The notes beneath the pieces were generated by a model. The model was not told where the DNA came from and ran no database searches. It worked only from the letters and a program-made list of their open reading frames with translations. The position numbers and the translations under genes are program-made. 64,000 bases of DNA from contig JAJNNQ010000011.1 of assembly GCA_027886175.1 (NCBI GenBank), positions 4,402,001 through 4,466,000 of the forward strand, given 5' to 3'. Of the stretch, positions 10,364-19,891 are shown piece after piece. Source of the stretch: Phylloscopus collybita (lineage: Eukaryota; Chordata; Aves; Passeriformes; Phylloscopidae). Numbering within the stretch: the stretch's first letter is position 1; each line of letters opens with the position of its first letter.

Positions 10364-10600
10364 GAAGCCATCCAGGACATCCCAAGGCTGCTGCAGGGAC
10401 AGTGATGTCACCGCTGTGATATCATTGGGGTGATGACATCATCAGGAACATCGCTGGTGTCACTTGTCCCCTCCCCTCTCCCTGCACGGTGTTTGAGACA
10501 AATTTGGGGAATTTTCTGGAAATTTTCATTGAAACTGTTCCAAATCCTGATGGGAATTCCTGGGGTGACCTCACTGGGGACACTCAGTGTGATAAACAGC
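10364..10600 (+). other. 3' region of U2
   Basis: 10361-10405 is the extension lost by the nonsense change. 10430-10590 (atcaggaacatcgctggtgtcacttg...) is also found at 42640-42800 with only a few differences, although no U coding sequence is present there. Confidence 0.5.
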
Positions 10601-11832
10601 AATGATAAATAGCTATGCTGACAAAACTGAAATGTTAATCAATATTTTAAAATAAAATTGTAATTAAAAGTACAGTGTTAAAGAGAAGAGGGAAGGGGTC
10701 CCTCCTTTCTCCTGCAGATGTTCATGAGAGAGTAGAATACAGGAAGAAACTAAAGATAAGACGAGCTAAATTTATCCATAAAACAGGGAAAGTTGGGGAA
10801 ACTCCAGGAAAATTGTTAATTATATGAGATTTATTGCTTTAATGTTCAAACCTGGCATTTGCTTACATAATACAAGCTTAATACACATGTGTAATAAGAG
10901 AGGACAATGAGGAAGACTGTGAGCCTTCATCCCAAAGAGCACCCAAAGAAGGCAGAAGGGCCCCTGGCAACAAGTGAAGCATGTGCCATGAAGTGCAGTG
11001 ATGTAGATTTTTAAAATCAGAAAGAGGAGGAAGCTCACAGGAAACATTGATGGATCTGTATCAGCAGACAGTAGATCAGTGTAGTTTGAATTGCTCTGTT
11101 TTGTGCCTGAGGTGGGGTGAGAAACCCTCCCCGTACCCGGATCGGTTTTGCTTCTGCCTTGTCAGAACCTTAACCAGATTTAAATCATCACTGCCAAATT
11201 TTTGTATAGGCTTAATTTTATATTAGATGGTTATTAAAATTGCTACTAAATTTTGTATTTGTTGTTTATTTTATTCACATTTATAACACTTCCATGCCTT
11301 ACTTAGGGGATTTTTTAAAAATCTCCTCTTTATAATAATCCCATGGTCTCTGTCCACCTTGCCCGCAGACACACCTGCTGTTTGAATGACACCAATCACA
11401 ACTTGATTTCTTTAAATTCCTTCCTCCTTCTTGTTTAATTTATTGATTTGTGTCACGCTTCAAACCTGGCTAAAGTTTGTGAGATCTGAGCTTCTTTTTT
11501 GTCTTTCCTCATTTTCATTATTTTGGGTATTTTGGATGTTTTCCCAAAATGACTTAATTCTTTTGCAGCCAGTTTGGAGCCTACAGGCATCGCTGCAACT
11601 TGCATTGCCTTCAATCACAGAGTGAATGGGCTTAATAAAGCATGGAACTAGGCAACGTAAAAACGGTAACCCCGTTAATGAACATAATATTATAAATCCC
11701 ACTTTCTTCCAGCCAGCCCCTCCCCCAAACCACTGCTCCTACTAGGAATCCTGAAGGAGAGAATTCCATTTCTGAACAGGCACACATCCTGCTACTCTTT
11801 TCATATCTTCTACTATTTGTGAAAGAGTTTCC
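10600..11832. other. AT-rich spacer, no gene seen
   Basis: About 1.2 kb of AT-rich unique-looking sequence between U2 and unit 1. It has short ORFs without motifs and several poly-T/poly-A stretches. I see no exon, promoter block or LTR ends that I can support. Confidence 0.4.
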
Positions 11833-12778
11833 TGACGCGATGCCGGTGTCCCTCAGCCCAGCCAGCTCCCGGCACCGGCGCCAGGAGTGTGTTGCCATGC
11901 TTCGTGCCTACCAGGTTTTGGTTTTGGGAAATTCTGTTCCCAGGCAAGGAATTTGTACACAAGGCCACACAATGTAAACTACCGAGTGTTCCCACATCTG
12001 TTCCCAGAGGAGGAACTTCGGTGATGGTCTCTGGAACAGACCAATGGTTCCCAAAGGTCCCACCTCTAAGGTGGGCACATCTGAGAAAGTACAAAAGGAG
12101 TCAGAAAAAATAAACCGGGGTCCCTTGCTTGCGAGGGGCCACGCAGCCTCTGAAATCACTCCTGCCTCGTTCATTCTGCCTCACAGCGCCAGGAGTGGGC
12201 TGCCCCCAGAAAGCCAGGCAATCCGGGGTGCAGCTGCAGGGCACAGCTGCTCTATAGCACAGGTGGCACGCGTCCAGGGCAGGGACAAGGGACAGGGAGA
12301 GGCCTTCTGTGGGATTTCCAAAGGTGTTTATTGCCCAGAGGGTCAGGGACAGAAAAAGGCACAGAACCTGGGCTTGCAGGGGCTTATAAGTGGGGGAGGT
12401 CTTGGGAGAGGATACAATTTCCAACCAATGAGGGTGACATGGGGGAGGAACAGAAGGCGGGGAGTACAATGCACAGAGCAATGAAAGAACACAAGGGGAG
12501 GGAACAGTTTAAACCAACCACTGGGGCGTCGAAGGTTGGGGGATTGACAGGGAAGGGTCTGGAAGAAGGGGCAGGGCCAGGGAAGGATTGACAATTCTGT
12601 AGGAGGAGGGAAGGGCAGGTCGAGGGAAGACAGACAGGGCAAAACCAACAATACAGGGGGAAAGGAACAATGAATTAGGGATAAAATATGCTGTAACAAT
12701 ACAAAATCTGGGTGGTGTATAAAACTGACCATTAAAACTGAGCTGCAATTGGAAACACAATAAAAATCCACCACAACA
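11833..12778 (-). mobile_element. Antisense LTR (solo) in the inverted MHC 3' region
   Basis: Read on the minus strand it starts TGTTGTGG near 12778. It has a CCAAT-like box near 12425, a TATA-like cttataag near 12386, AATAAA at about 12334-12329, and a U5-like tail ending ...cgcgtCA at 11833. It lies in sequence homologous to the MHC IIB 3' UTR. The second copy at about 43368-43999 is uninterrupted; this one is split by a 296-bp insertion at 11890-12185. No internal retroviral genes. Confidence 0.6.
11890..12185 (+). mobile_element. Nested 296-bp TG...CA element with 12-bp flanking repeat
   Basis: Absent from the sister copy near 43420, which gives an exact empty site. The insert begins TGTTGCCATG and ends TGCCTCACA. 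It contains AATAAA (aaaaaataaacc near 12108-12116) about 70 bp before its end, as expected of a solo LTR on the plus strand. It is flanked by gcgccaggagtg at 11878-11889 and again at 12186-12197. A 12-bp duplication is longer than the 4-6 bp made by retroviral integrases. Confidence 0.7.
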
Positions 12779-12945
12779 GGGACAGAACAGGGGGTCCGGC
12801 CGGGCCCGAGGCCACGGGGAGGGGCTGCAGCTGCTGCTGCCTCAGGAGCTCTGTGGGCAGAGAAAAGGGGGTGACCCCGGGCTGACACACGCTCTTGGGG
12901 AGGGGGGACACGACACCCGGGATCCCCCCTCACCTTCCTGCGCAG
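12779..12945 (-). pseudogene. Inverted MHC class II beta tail (end of exon 4, exon 5, 3' UTR)
   Basis: The minus strand reads the last four codons of the transmembrane exon (LRRK, 12945-12934), a gtgagg donor, an intron like that at 14517-14617, the acceptor cccacag, and the terminal mini-exon AGC TCC TGA (12850-12842). The 3' UTR follows. Sequence identity with the plus-strand gene at 14510-14700 is high. Exons 1-4 of this inverted gene are missing. It abuts plus-strand exon 2 sequence within about 5 bp, and the same junction occurs at 44160-44174. Confidence 0.8.
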
Positions 12946-12949
12946 ATAG

Positions 12950-13097
12950 GACTACGTAGGGGACACCCCCTTTGGGGACAAACAGGCCCGGTACTGGAAC
13001 GACCAACCGGAAACACTGGAGCACAAACGGGGTCAAGCGGACAGGCTCTGCCCCCACAACTACGAGGGGATCACCCCGTTCCTGGTGGAGCGCAGAG
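12950..13097 (+). pseudogene. M1 exon 2 fragment (MHC class II beta-1 domain, 3' half)
   Basis: Open for 49 codons in the classical beta-1 helix pattern: DYVGDTPFGDKQARYWN, then LCPHN with the second Cys of the beta-1 disulfide, and the conserved PFLVERR end before a gtgagc donor at 13098. The 5' half of the exon (first ~110 bp, with the first Cys) and exon 1 are absent. The fragment is fused to the inverted exon 4 tail. It cannot encode a peptide-binding groove as it stands. Confidence 0.85.
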
Positions 13098-13199
13098 GTG
13101 AGCGTGGGGCAGAGCGCGCCCCCTCGGGCCCTGCCCTGGCAATGACCCTGGAGCCCCTCAAACCCTCCCTGCGAATCACCCCAGAGCCCTCAGCCCTCC

Positions 13200-13558
13200 T
13201 TGGGCCCATCCCCGGGACCTCCCAGTCCATCCCAGTCCATCCCAGTCTCTCCCGGTGCCCCCCCGCGTGTCCATCCCGGCCGTGCGTGGAGGTGACGCCT
13301 CTCAGCCAATCAGAGCGCGAGTTGCTGATGACTCATCAGTTGCCAGGCAGACTCGCAGCGCCGAGAGCCCCGCGCGGGACTCGGCCTCCCAGCGCCGCGC
13401 GCATCATTCCCAGTTCACCCCAATCCATTCCCAGTTCATCCCAGTCCATTCCCAGTTAATCCCAGTCCATTCCCAGTCCCTCCCAAGCCCACACTGCCCC
13501 TCCCCTCTCTCTCCCAGTGCCCCCCAGCTGATCCCAGTCTGTCCCCTCTCTCTCCCAG
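13200..13558 (+). repeat. Intron 2 minisatellites of M1
   Basis: Two tandem tracts flank the X-Y motif: 'cccagtccat' units at about 13216-13255, and a 20-21 bp 'cccagttcatcccagtccatt' family at 13405-13557. Copy numbers differ between M1, M2 and M3. Confidence 0.7.
13306..13347 (-). promoter_or_regulatory. MHC class II X-Y promoter motif, reverse-oriented, in M1 intron 2
   Basis: On the minus strand: X1 box CCTGGCAACTGATG (13347-13334), overlapping X2 TGAGTCA (13335-13329), a 15-bp spacer, then Y box CTGATTGG (13313-13306). X1 fits the RFX site of MHC class II promoters, X2 a CREB/AP-1 site, Y the NF-Y CCAAT box. The 15-bp X2-Y spacing equals that of HLA-DRA (established knowledge). It points leftward, away from exons 3-5 and towards the inverted tail. 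No class II exon 1 was recognised downstream of it. Confidence 0.75.
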
Positions 13559-13843
13559 TGCCCCCCAGCGTTTCCATCTCGCTGCTGCCCTCGAGCTCCC
13601 AGCCCGGCCCCGGCCGCCTGCTCTGCTCCGGGATGGATTTCTCCCCTGCCCAGAGCCGGCTGAGGTGGTTCCAGGGCCAGCAGGAGCTCTCGGGGCACGT
13701 GGTGGCCACCGCCGTGGTGCCCAACGGGGACTGGAGCCACCAGCTGCTGGTGCTGCTGGAAACGCCCCCCCGGCCCCGCGGGGTCACCTCCAGCTGCCAG
13801 GTGGAGCACGTCAGCCTGGAGCAGCCCCTGAGCCGGCACTGGG
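13559..13843 (+). CDS. M1 exon 3: MHC class II beta-2 immunoglobulin domain
   Basis: 285 bp, open, phase 1 at both ends. It begins VPPSVSISLLPSSSQPG and keeps both Ig cysteines (in GRLLCSGMDFSP and SCQVEHVS), the conserved W-F-Q-G-Q motif and the terminal LSRHW. The acceptor is ctcccag|tg. The 3' end (TGG G) is followed by gcacgg, not gtgagt, so the donor is GC. Sequence is virtually identical in M2 (44877-45161) and M3 (54362-54646). The exon encodes the CD4-facing membrane-proximal domain. Without exon 1 and a whole exon 2 the gene is probably non-functional. Confidence 0.9.
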
Positions 13844-14409
13844 GCACGGGGGAGCCGCTGGCCGGGCCGGCAGAGGCACTGGGATGTGCTGGGAGCAACT
13901 GGGAGGGAGCTGGGGAGAGCCCGGTTGGAACTGGGAGAGGGGCTGGCGGCTGTGGAAGGGCGGAGCAGGAGTTTGGAGGGGGCTGGGGAGGGTGGGATGG
14001 GGTTCCGGGGGTGCTGGGGGGCGCTGGGAGGGAGTTTGGGGGTGCGGGGTGTGACTGGGAGGGATGGGAGTGAGCCTGGAGGGGCTGGGAGGAGCTGGGG
14101 GATGGGAAAGCGGGGCTGGGATGAGGTTGGTTGTGCTGGGAAGAGACTGGAAGGGGTCTGGGTGAGTCCTGGAGGGGCTGGGAAGGGACTGGGAGAGGCT
14201 TTGGGGGTCCTGGGGGGCAACCGAGAGGGGGCTGTGGGATCCTGAGAGGGACAGGAGGGGCTTTGGGGGGTCCTGGGGAGGCCGGGAAGGGATTGGGAGG
14301 AGGTTGCAGGGGTTCCTGGGTGGGCTGGGGGAGACTGGGAGGGAGCTTGGAGGGGCCTGGGGTGTCTGTGCGAGGTTTTGGGGGGTCCTGACCCCTGCGG
14401 ACCCCCCAG
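13844..14409 (+). repeat. M1 intron 3 G-rich minisatellite
   Basis: Almost entirely 'ggctgggagg(g)gctggg' repeats of about 16-20 bp. Long open frames on both strands here, including a Pro/Ser-rich minus-strand frame, follow from the missing stops in this composition. The intron ends at accccccag (14409). Confidence 0.75.
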
Positions 14410-14626
14410 AGATGCCGCCGGACGCCGCCCGCAGCAAGATGCTGACGGGGATCGGGGGCTTTGTGTTGGGCTTCGTCTTCCCGGCGCTGGGGCTCGGCTT
14501 CTGCCTGCGCAGGAAGGTGAGGGGGGGTCCCGGGGGTGGTGTCCCCCCTCCCCCGGAGCGTGTGTGCTCCCCCCGGGGCCCCCCAGCCCGGGGTCACCCC
14601 CTTTTCTCTGCCCACAGAGCTCCTGA
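14410..14626 (+). CDS. M1 exons 4-5: class II beta connecting, transmembrane and cytoplasmic parts
   Basis: Exon 4 is 14410-14516 (107 bp). It encodes a connecting peptide (EMPPDAARSK), a hydrophobic membrane helix (IGGFVLGFVFPALGLGF) with the GxxxG-like glycines typical of class II beta, and CLRRK. The donor is gtgagg. Exon 5 is 14618-14626, AGC TCC TGA, giving a very short cytoplasmic tail. Phases fit exon 3. Copies lie at 45728-45944 and 55212-55428. Confidence 0.88.
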
Positions 14627-15250
14627 GCCAGCAGCAGCCGCAGCCCCTCCCCGTGGCCTCGGGCCCGGCCGGGACCCCCCGCTCTGTCCCCGCGCTGATT
14701 TTGGGGGGGTCGTGTGTCCCCCCAGCCCCGCTGGCACTCTGGCCCTGCCCGGCTGCTCCCAGTGTTCCCAGGAAAGCTTCCCAGTTCAGCCCAGTCCCGT
14801 TCATGGGGGGCACTGGGGAGGGACTTGGGGGGACCCTGCGGGGTGACCGTGCCTGGGGGGGCGGGGGCAGAACGGGCCCTGGGATGGATCGGGAATGGGG
14901 ACCCCCGTGTGTCCCCCCCGTGTCACCCCGCTCTGGGGACTCCTTGGGGGGCACCTGAACCCCAACACGGCCCCCAGTGAACCCCAAAATGGCACCAGGA
15001 CCCCTCTGAGCTGCCAGGGGAATTTGAGGAGGGGGCTCATGGGGGGTGCCCAGGCCGGGCCCAGAGCCCAGCGCTGCCCCAGCCCGACCTGCCCCGGCTC
15101 CATCCCGGGGATTAGAAAGGAGGAGGAGTGGGACCCCTCCCAAGGCAATTTGGGGCTCCCAGCCCCCTCTCATCCCCCAGTTTTCCACCCCTTCCCCACA
15201 ACCCCCAACCAGCCACTGCCACCTCCCCTTGGCTTGGGTTGGAAAGACAG
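14627..15250 (+). other. M1 3' UTR and flank
   Basis: GC-rich 3' flanking DNA shared with 45945-46560 and 55429-55852 plus 56523-56720. The first ~70 bp match the inverted tail at 12779-12841. I see no AATAAA close to the stop. No gene. Confidence 0.5.
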
Positions 15251-15254
15251 GGAT

Positions 15255-16204
15255 CTGCCAGGGAAAGCTGCAGTTTCCCTTGGAATGGGGAATGCAAACC
15301 CCTCACCCCCTCGGAATGATCATTTTGCAATTCAGGGCTTTCAGGCAAAGATTTGGGAATAGGAAGAACAGTTCTGGACTAGGAATATTGACAATACAAA
15401 TGTAGTAGAAAACCAAACCAACCAACCAAGCAAATAAACAAACAACAATCCTGGAAAACCGTGATAGAGTCAGAGCTACAACCTGACACGCTGTTGGTCA
15501 AGGTGTTGGGAGCAGTCCAAAAGTAAGTGAGAGCTGAACCCCTCAGCCCCTCCAAAGGATTCCAATTTTGCAGCCCAGGGCTCTGGAGCCGTGCCTTGCT
15601 GTCTCTGCCCTCGCCTGCCCCGGGCAGCCCTGGCAGCGGCTGCAGGCGAGCGGTGCAGCTCAGCAGGCTGAGCAACTGAACCCAGCCGGGGGGTTCCTTA
15701 CAGCCCAGCTCCAGGGCTGGCAGCTGGGATGGAGCTGAGGAGAATCAAGGAGGACTCTGCTGAGGAGTGGCCACTGAAGGTTCTTGAGGGCTCAGGGGAG
15801 CAGCCTCAGCCCAGGGAGTCTGCCTCAGCAGAGCACAGAGTGCCCTGGGCCAGCTGCTTTGAACAGGGGCAGGAGCGCAGGGAAGGATCAGGGAAGGAGC
15901 AACCAGGGAGGGCCAGGGAGTGGCCCTGGGGATGAGAGACTCCTCCAGGAGCCAATCCCTGGGGGAAGGAGGGACCTCCTCGCATCCTGGCCTACCACAC
16001 CACGCCTCCCCTGGAACTTTCTAGAGCCAGGGAGAGGCCTCGGTGAGATGGACAGGTCCTTGGGGGTGGGGAGCAGGAGACTGACATCAAACTGGGACTG
16101 GGGAAACAACTGTGGGGTGAAACCAATGGGGGTTCAACGGGGGTACATGGAACCCACCAAATGAACAGTCTGAGCACAGATTTAACAGAGAAAATCCAAC
16201 ACAC
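15255..16204 (-). mobile_element. LTR-like repeat in unit 1
   Basis: 15300-15545 and 16208-16400 are related to each other (both with caggctttcaggca(a/g)agatttggga, then 'cacaatacaaatgtag', then 'gagctacaacctgacac'). This suggests two LTRs of one family in antisense. Copies lie at 46570-47520 and 56730-57680; weaker relatives at 40500-40620 and 43235-43365 suggest a wider family. Ends are not resolved. No coding capacity seen. Confidence 0.4.
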
Positions 16205-16845
16205 CACTACAGGGCTTTCAGGCAGAGATTTGGGAACAGGAATAACAGCTCTGGACTAGAAACATTCACAATACAAATGTAGGAGTGCAAAATAAACCCA
16301 AGCAAACAAACAAAAATCCCAGAAACCCTGACAGAGTCAGAGCTACAACCTGACACCCTGTTGGTCAGGCTGTTGGGAGCAGTCCACAGTCAGTCCTCCT
16401 GGAGTGGCAGATGTGGTGCTGTTGGGGCAGAGATGACCCTGAGAGAAAAGGGCCCAGTGATGGTGAGAAGGGTCTGATCTTCCTCCGGGAATCCAGTGGA
16501 ACCAGATCCCTGGTGTTCCTACGTCTCAGTTTTTATCCAGGTAGGAATGGTTGGCTCCTCCCACACTGGGTGGAGCATCTCCCAATGGGATGATGGAATG
16601 TGTCCTGTCACTGCTGAGCCTGCATGGCCCATTAGCAGAAGATATCCCCTGGAGGGTGGACAGGTGGTGAAAGAGATAAGAAACACTGCCCCACCTGGTT
16701 TGAGGAGCTGGCCCGTTATCAGAAAGCATCAGCCCCCCTCCCCCCGGAGTTACAAGAGATAAAGAAAAACATCTCCCCAGCTGCTTTCAACAGATGAAAT
16801 AGAATACACATTTTTGGTGCCCTAACCCAAGACAGCTAGTAAGTT
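16205..16845 (-). mobile_element. Putative distal LTR of antisense ERV E1
   Basis: On the minus strand it contains a TATA-like tggataaaaactgag near 16545-16530 and a downstream T-rich segment. It lies at the far end of the AT-rich ERV interior from the primer-binding site at 18440. Same sequence at 57690-58330. It is not obviously homologous to the LTR at 18443-18900, so it may belong to a different insertion. Confidence 0.4.
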
Positions 16846-16849
16846 TCGG

Positions 16850-18422
16850 ATTTTAGTGTTCAGGTTATTTGAGAAGACAATTTTTGTTACTGCCATTTTT
16901 TTTAAGCGTTGTATTTTTTGTTTTATGGTTTTTTATTGGATTTCCTGTATATAGAGATTGTTTGTACACAGATATTTTTGTTCCTCACTTCCCAGGACCC
17001 GTTCCCAGAGACTGCAAGGGTTTGGGTTTTTTTATTATTTCTTGCTTGATAACTGGATTTTGTGATAGGGATTTTAAATGCTTTGCTTCAGTGTTGTTTA
17101 GAGTTGTACTTCTGTTTGCAGCATTTTAAAGACAGATTAATTAATTAGTTACAAATTTATTAGGTTGTTGAGTGGAATTTTTTTTTTAGGTTTTGAAGGT
17201 TTTTTAGGGGAAAGGATTTAATAGCAGCTTTTGGTCTTTTGCTGGTTGGTTGGGTTTGTGATTGGGTGTTGGGAGGTATTGAGGGGTTTTGTTTGGATTA
17301 TTGTTTCCTGGTTGATGAGTTTTGTGTGTGCGCTTTTTTGCTGGGGCGACTGTTGGTGTTTTAGGCTTCCTGTCTGGTTTAGCTGCTGTTTTGGGTTTAT
17401 TATTGGGTTTAACTGCTGATTTAATTTTTTTATTTGGTACAGTTGTTGATTTAGGTTTATTGTTTGGTTTAGCTGATGTTTGAGTAGTTGGGGTGTTGGT
17501 TGCAGTTTGAGTGACTGGGGTCATTGCTGATTTATCTCCCTGCCCCTCCTCTTCTTATTTGCTGTTTTACAGTATTTAGCAGCGTGCAATAAGGATATGT
17601 AGGGGCTTAATTTATTGTTATGATTTATTTTTTTTAGAATTATTATGGTGAAGTTTTTGTAAAAATTTTTATTTCATTTGTGTTTTGAATTTGTTTACGT
17701 GAAAATTTTTAAGTTAGGGATTAGAAAAATTTTTTAAGGTTTGGTTTATTTTCTTTATTTTTTACAAAATTAGGGTTTTTTTACACTTGGGTATATTTTT
17801 GAGTGTACTTTTAGGTTAGCAGTTTTATCAGCCTTTCTGGAAAGCTCAGACTTTATTTTAGATAAGCTGTTAACTGTATAGAGGAAGCTTACTAGATTAA
17901 ATATTAGGAAAGTGGGGTTTTTAATATTTAGGGGATACTGACCATTTTTTAAAAGTGATATAACTGATTTAAGAGAAGAAGCAAAGAAGAGACTGGAAAG
18001 CTTTATTTTTTACTTTTTTTTTAAACTACCTGGGTGCAATTATTAGTAAGTTTTAAAAATATGTTACTGAAACTAGGATGCAGGGTAGGACGAAGAAGTT
18101 ATAAAGTAAATATACTTGGCACACCCTCCAGCAGTTGTAGAAGCCTTTTAAAAATTATAACTACTGAGCTTAGGAGAGTAGCTATTTTATTTGTGCGTTT
18201 TTAATGTAGAAGTTATGTGTTGGGGACAACATTGGAGCTATTTTTGGATAAGAAAACAAATTTAGGGACTAGAAAGGTTTTGAAATTTTAAAAAAGCTTA
18301 GGGAACAGAAACACAGAAAGGATTTTATTTTAAAAAACATTAGGGATTTAAGGAGCAACACGGCTGCTGACTATTTTATTTTTCTATAAAGTATACCTAA
18401 AATGTCACTAATATATTTTTTG
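16850..18422 (-). mobile_element. Decayed interior of antisense ERV E1
   Basis: About 1.6 kb, T-rich on the plus strand (A-rich on the sense strand) as in class II/ERVK-like interiors. The minus strand has one open stretch, 17524-17204, of low-complexity Pro/Lys/Asn repeats. The matching stretch in E3 (59105-58701) is read in another frame, so neither is a conserved protein. No protease, RT or envelope motifs seen; most of the internal genome is missing. Confidence 0.55.
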
Positions 18423-18440
18423 AGCACCACTTGGGCGCCA
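18423..18440 (-). other. Retroviral primer-binding site of E1 (tRNA-Lys type)
   Basis: The minus strand reads TGGCGCCCAAGTGGTGCT right after the LTR end. It resembles the site complementary to tRNA-Lys1,2 (TGGCGCCCAACGTGGGGC, established for ERVK/beta-type retroviruses) with one base missing. The equivalents at 47659-47641 and 59960-59943 are each decayed differently, and together they imply the canonical site. Confidence 0.65.
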
Positions 18441-18442
18441 AT

Positions 18443-18900
18443 AACAATACATGTCTTCGTTTAGGGCAAATTTGGGAGGAAACCTCCAAAGGGGGTTCCT
18501 CTGGAAAGCAATCTTAAACAGCTCCTTCTCTCAGCCAGTCCAAAAAAGAAAGAACTTCTTCAGAGAAAAGTCGAAAAAACTATTTATTTAACAAACAAGA
18601 TGCCCACAAGCCCAAAGAATGAATAATATAAAATAATAAAACTTTTTGCTTCTCTGAAAAAAAATAACAAACTAAAAAAATTTTTCCTGCAAATACAGCT
18701 CAGCTCACTACGTCTCTCACCAGTCCCACTCCCTCTAAAACTCCAGGCCACAGCAGGCTGCAAGTGCAAGCCCTCACTGCTCTTCTAAATTTTTCCATCT
18801 AGAAGAAATTGAAAGCATCTAAAAAAAAAATCCAAAAAACTTTTTTAATTCAGCTAGCTAAAACTAACTAAAACCACAAATCCACTCTCCCCAAGGAATT
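18443..18900 (-). mobile_element. LTR of E1 (antisense), abutting the Zf2 3' flank
   Basis: On the minus strand it has an AATAAA-type signal (ttaaataaatag near 18585), then a U5-like segment ending in cctcccaaatttgccctaaac. Copies: 47665-48110 (-), 59965-60420 (-), a partial plus-strand one at 53370-53600, and a more distant plus-strand relative ending near 39934. The upstream (U3) end merges with ZF 3' flanking DNA near 18880-18900. Confidence 0.6.
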
Positions 18901-19150
18901 CCCAGTGTCTGTCTGTCTCCCAATGGATGTTTCTCCCCTGCGTTCATCCAGGTGCCCACGGGGAGCCAGGAAGCTGTGGAGCCCCCCCAGCCAGGTGTCT
19001 TCCCAACAGGGATCACCAGGAACATGGATCACCAGAGCTCTGCCCAACGAGGGTCACTGGGGATCATCCAATGCCGATCCTCCCACGGGGGATGGAGCTG
19101 GAGCAGCGCACGAAGCTCTTCCCGCTCTCAGGGCACTCCCAGGGCTTCCC

Positions 19151-19891
19151 TTAGTGGTGACTCCGTTGGTGTTTGGTAAAGTTAGATCTGTCTGAGAAGC
19201 TCTTCCCACACTCAGGACACTCGTAGGGCCTCTCCCCGGTGTGGATGCGCCGGTGGTCAGTGAGGTGTGAGTTGTACTTGAAGCCCTTCCCGCAGTCGGG
19301 GCAGCGGAAGGGCCTCTCCTCCGTGTGAATCCGCTGATGTCTGAGGAGATCAGAGCTGGTGTGAAAGCTCTTCCCACACTCGGGACACTCGTAGGGCCTC
19401 TCCCCAGTGTGGATGCGCTGGTGGTTTCTCAGGTGGGAGCTCTTTCCAAAGCCCTTCCCACATTCCAAGCAGGTGTAGAGCCCTTCCCCAGTGTGGATCA
19501 CCTGGTGCTGGATCAGGTCTGAGCGTACTCTGAAGCTCTTCCCACACTCCCCACACTTGTAGGGCTTTTCCCCAGTGTGGATCTTTTGGTGACGCCTAAG
19601 ATTGCCCTTCAGGCTGAAGCTCATCCCACACTCCCCACACTCATAGGGACGTTCCCCAGTGTGGATCACCTGGTGCCGGATCAGCTTGGACCTGCACCTG
19701 AAGCCCGTCCTACATTCCAAGCACTTGTGGGGTTTCTCCCCTCCATCAGGCTTCTCCACCAGCTCTGAGCTCCGGCTGGATCTCCGGCCGCCCTCCTGGC
19801 ACAGGGGGGGTCTTTCCTCCTCGCAGCTCCCTGGGCTGGGTTTGCAGCCCCTCCTCCTGCGGGAGCTTCGGGGCTTTTCCTCCTCCTCCAT
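19151..19891 (-). CDS. Zf2: seven-finger C2H2 zinc-finger protein
   Basis: 246 aa, single coding exon. Start ATG at 19891, just inside the conserved acceptor (ccaaaccag on the minus strand). N-tail [17 protein letters not shown] as in the other Zf copies, no KRAB/SCAN. Fingers (helix -1,2,3,6): f1 C,S,K,R; f2 L,G,N,R; f3 V,S,D,Q; f4 K,S,H,N; f5 T,S,D,R; f6 Y,S,H,D; f7 D,S,N,K. Finger 7 has Phe in place of the core helix Leu (SNFTKH), a mild change. All Cys/His ligands present. The LTR of E1 lies 250 bp past the stop. Predicted nuclear DNA-binding factor, target unknown. Confidence 0.9.
   Translation of the reverse strand: MEEEEKPRSSRRRRGCKPSPGSCEEERPPLCQEGGRRSSRSSELVEKPDGGEKPHKCLECRTGFRCRSKLIRHQVIHTGERPYECGECGMSFSLKGNLRRHQKIHTGEKPYKCGECGKSFRVRSDLIQHQVIHTGEGLYTCLECGKGFGKSSHLRNHQRIHTGERPYECPECGKSFHTSSDLLRHQRIHTEERPFRCPDCGKGFKYNSHLTDHRRIHTGERPYECPECGKSFSDRSNFTKHQRSHH

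Noticed and set aside
13404..15188. 594-codon minus-strand frame across M1 introns (and 615 and 350-codon counterparts in M2 and M3)
   Set aside because: Pro/Ser-rich translation of the G-rich intron minisatellites, antisense to MHC exons 3-5. Its openness comes from repeat composition.
17204..17524. Lys/Pro/Asn-repeat protein in E1 as a preserved gag product
   Set aside because: The homologous region of E3 is read in another frame and with different composition. Low-complexity A-rich DNA explains the openness.
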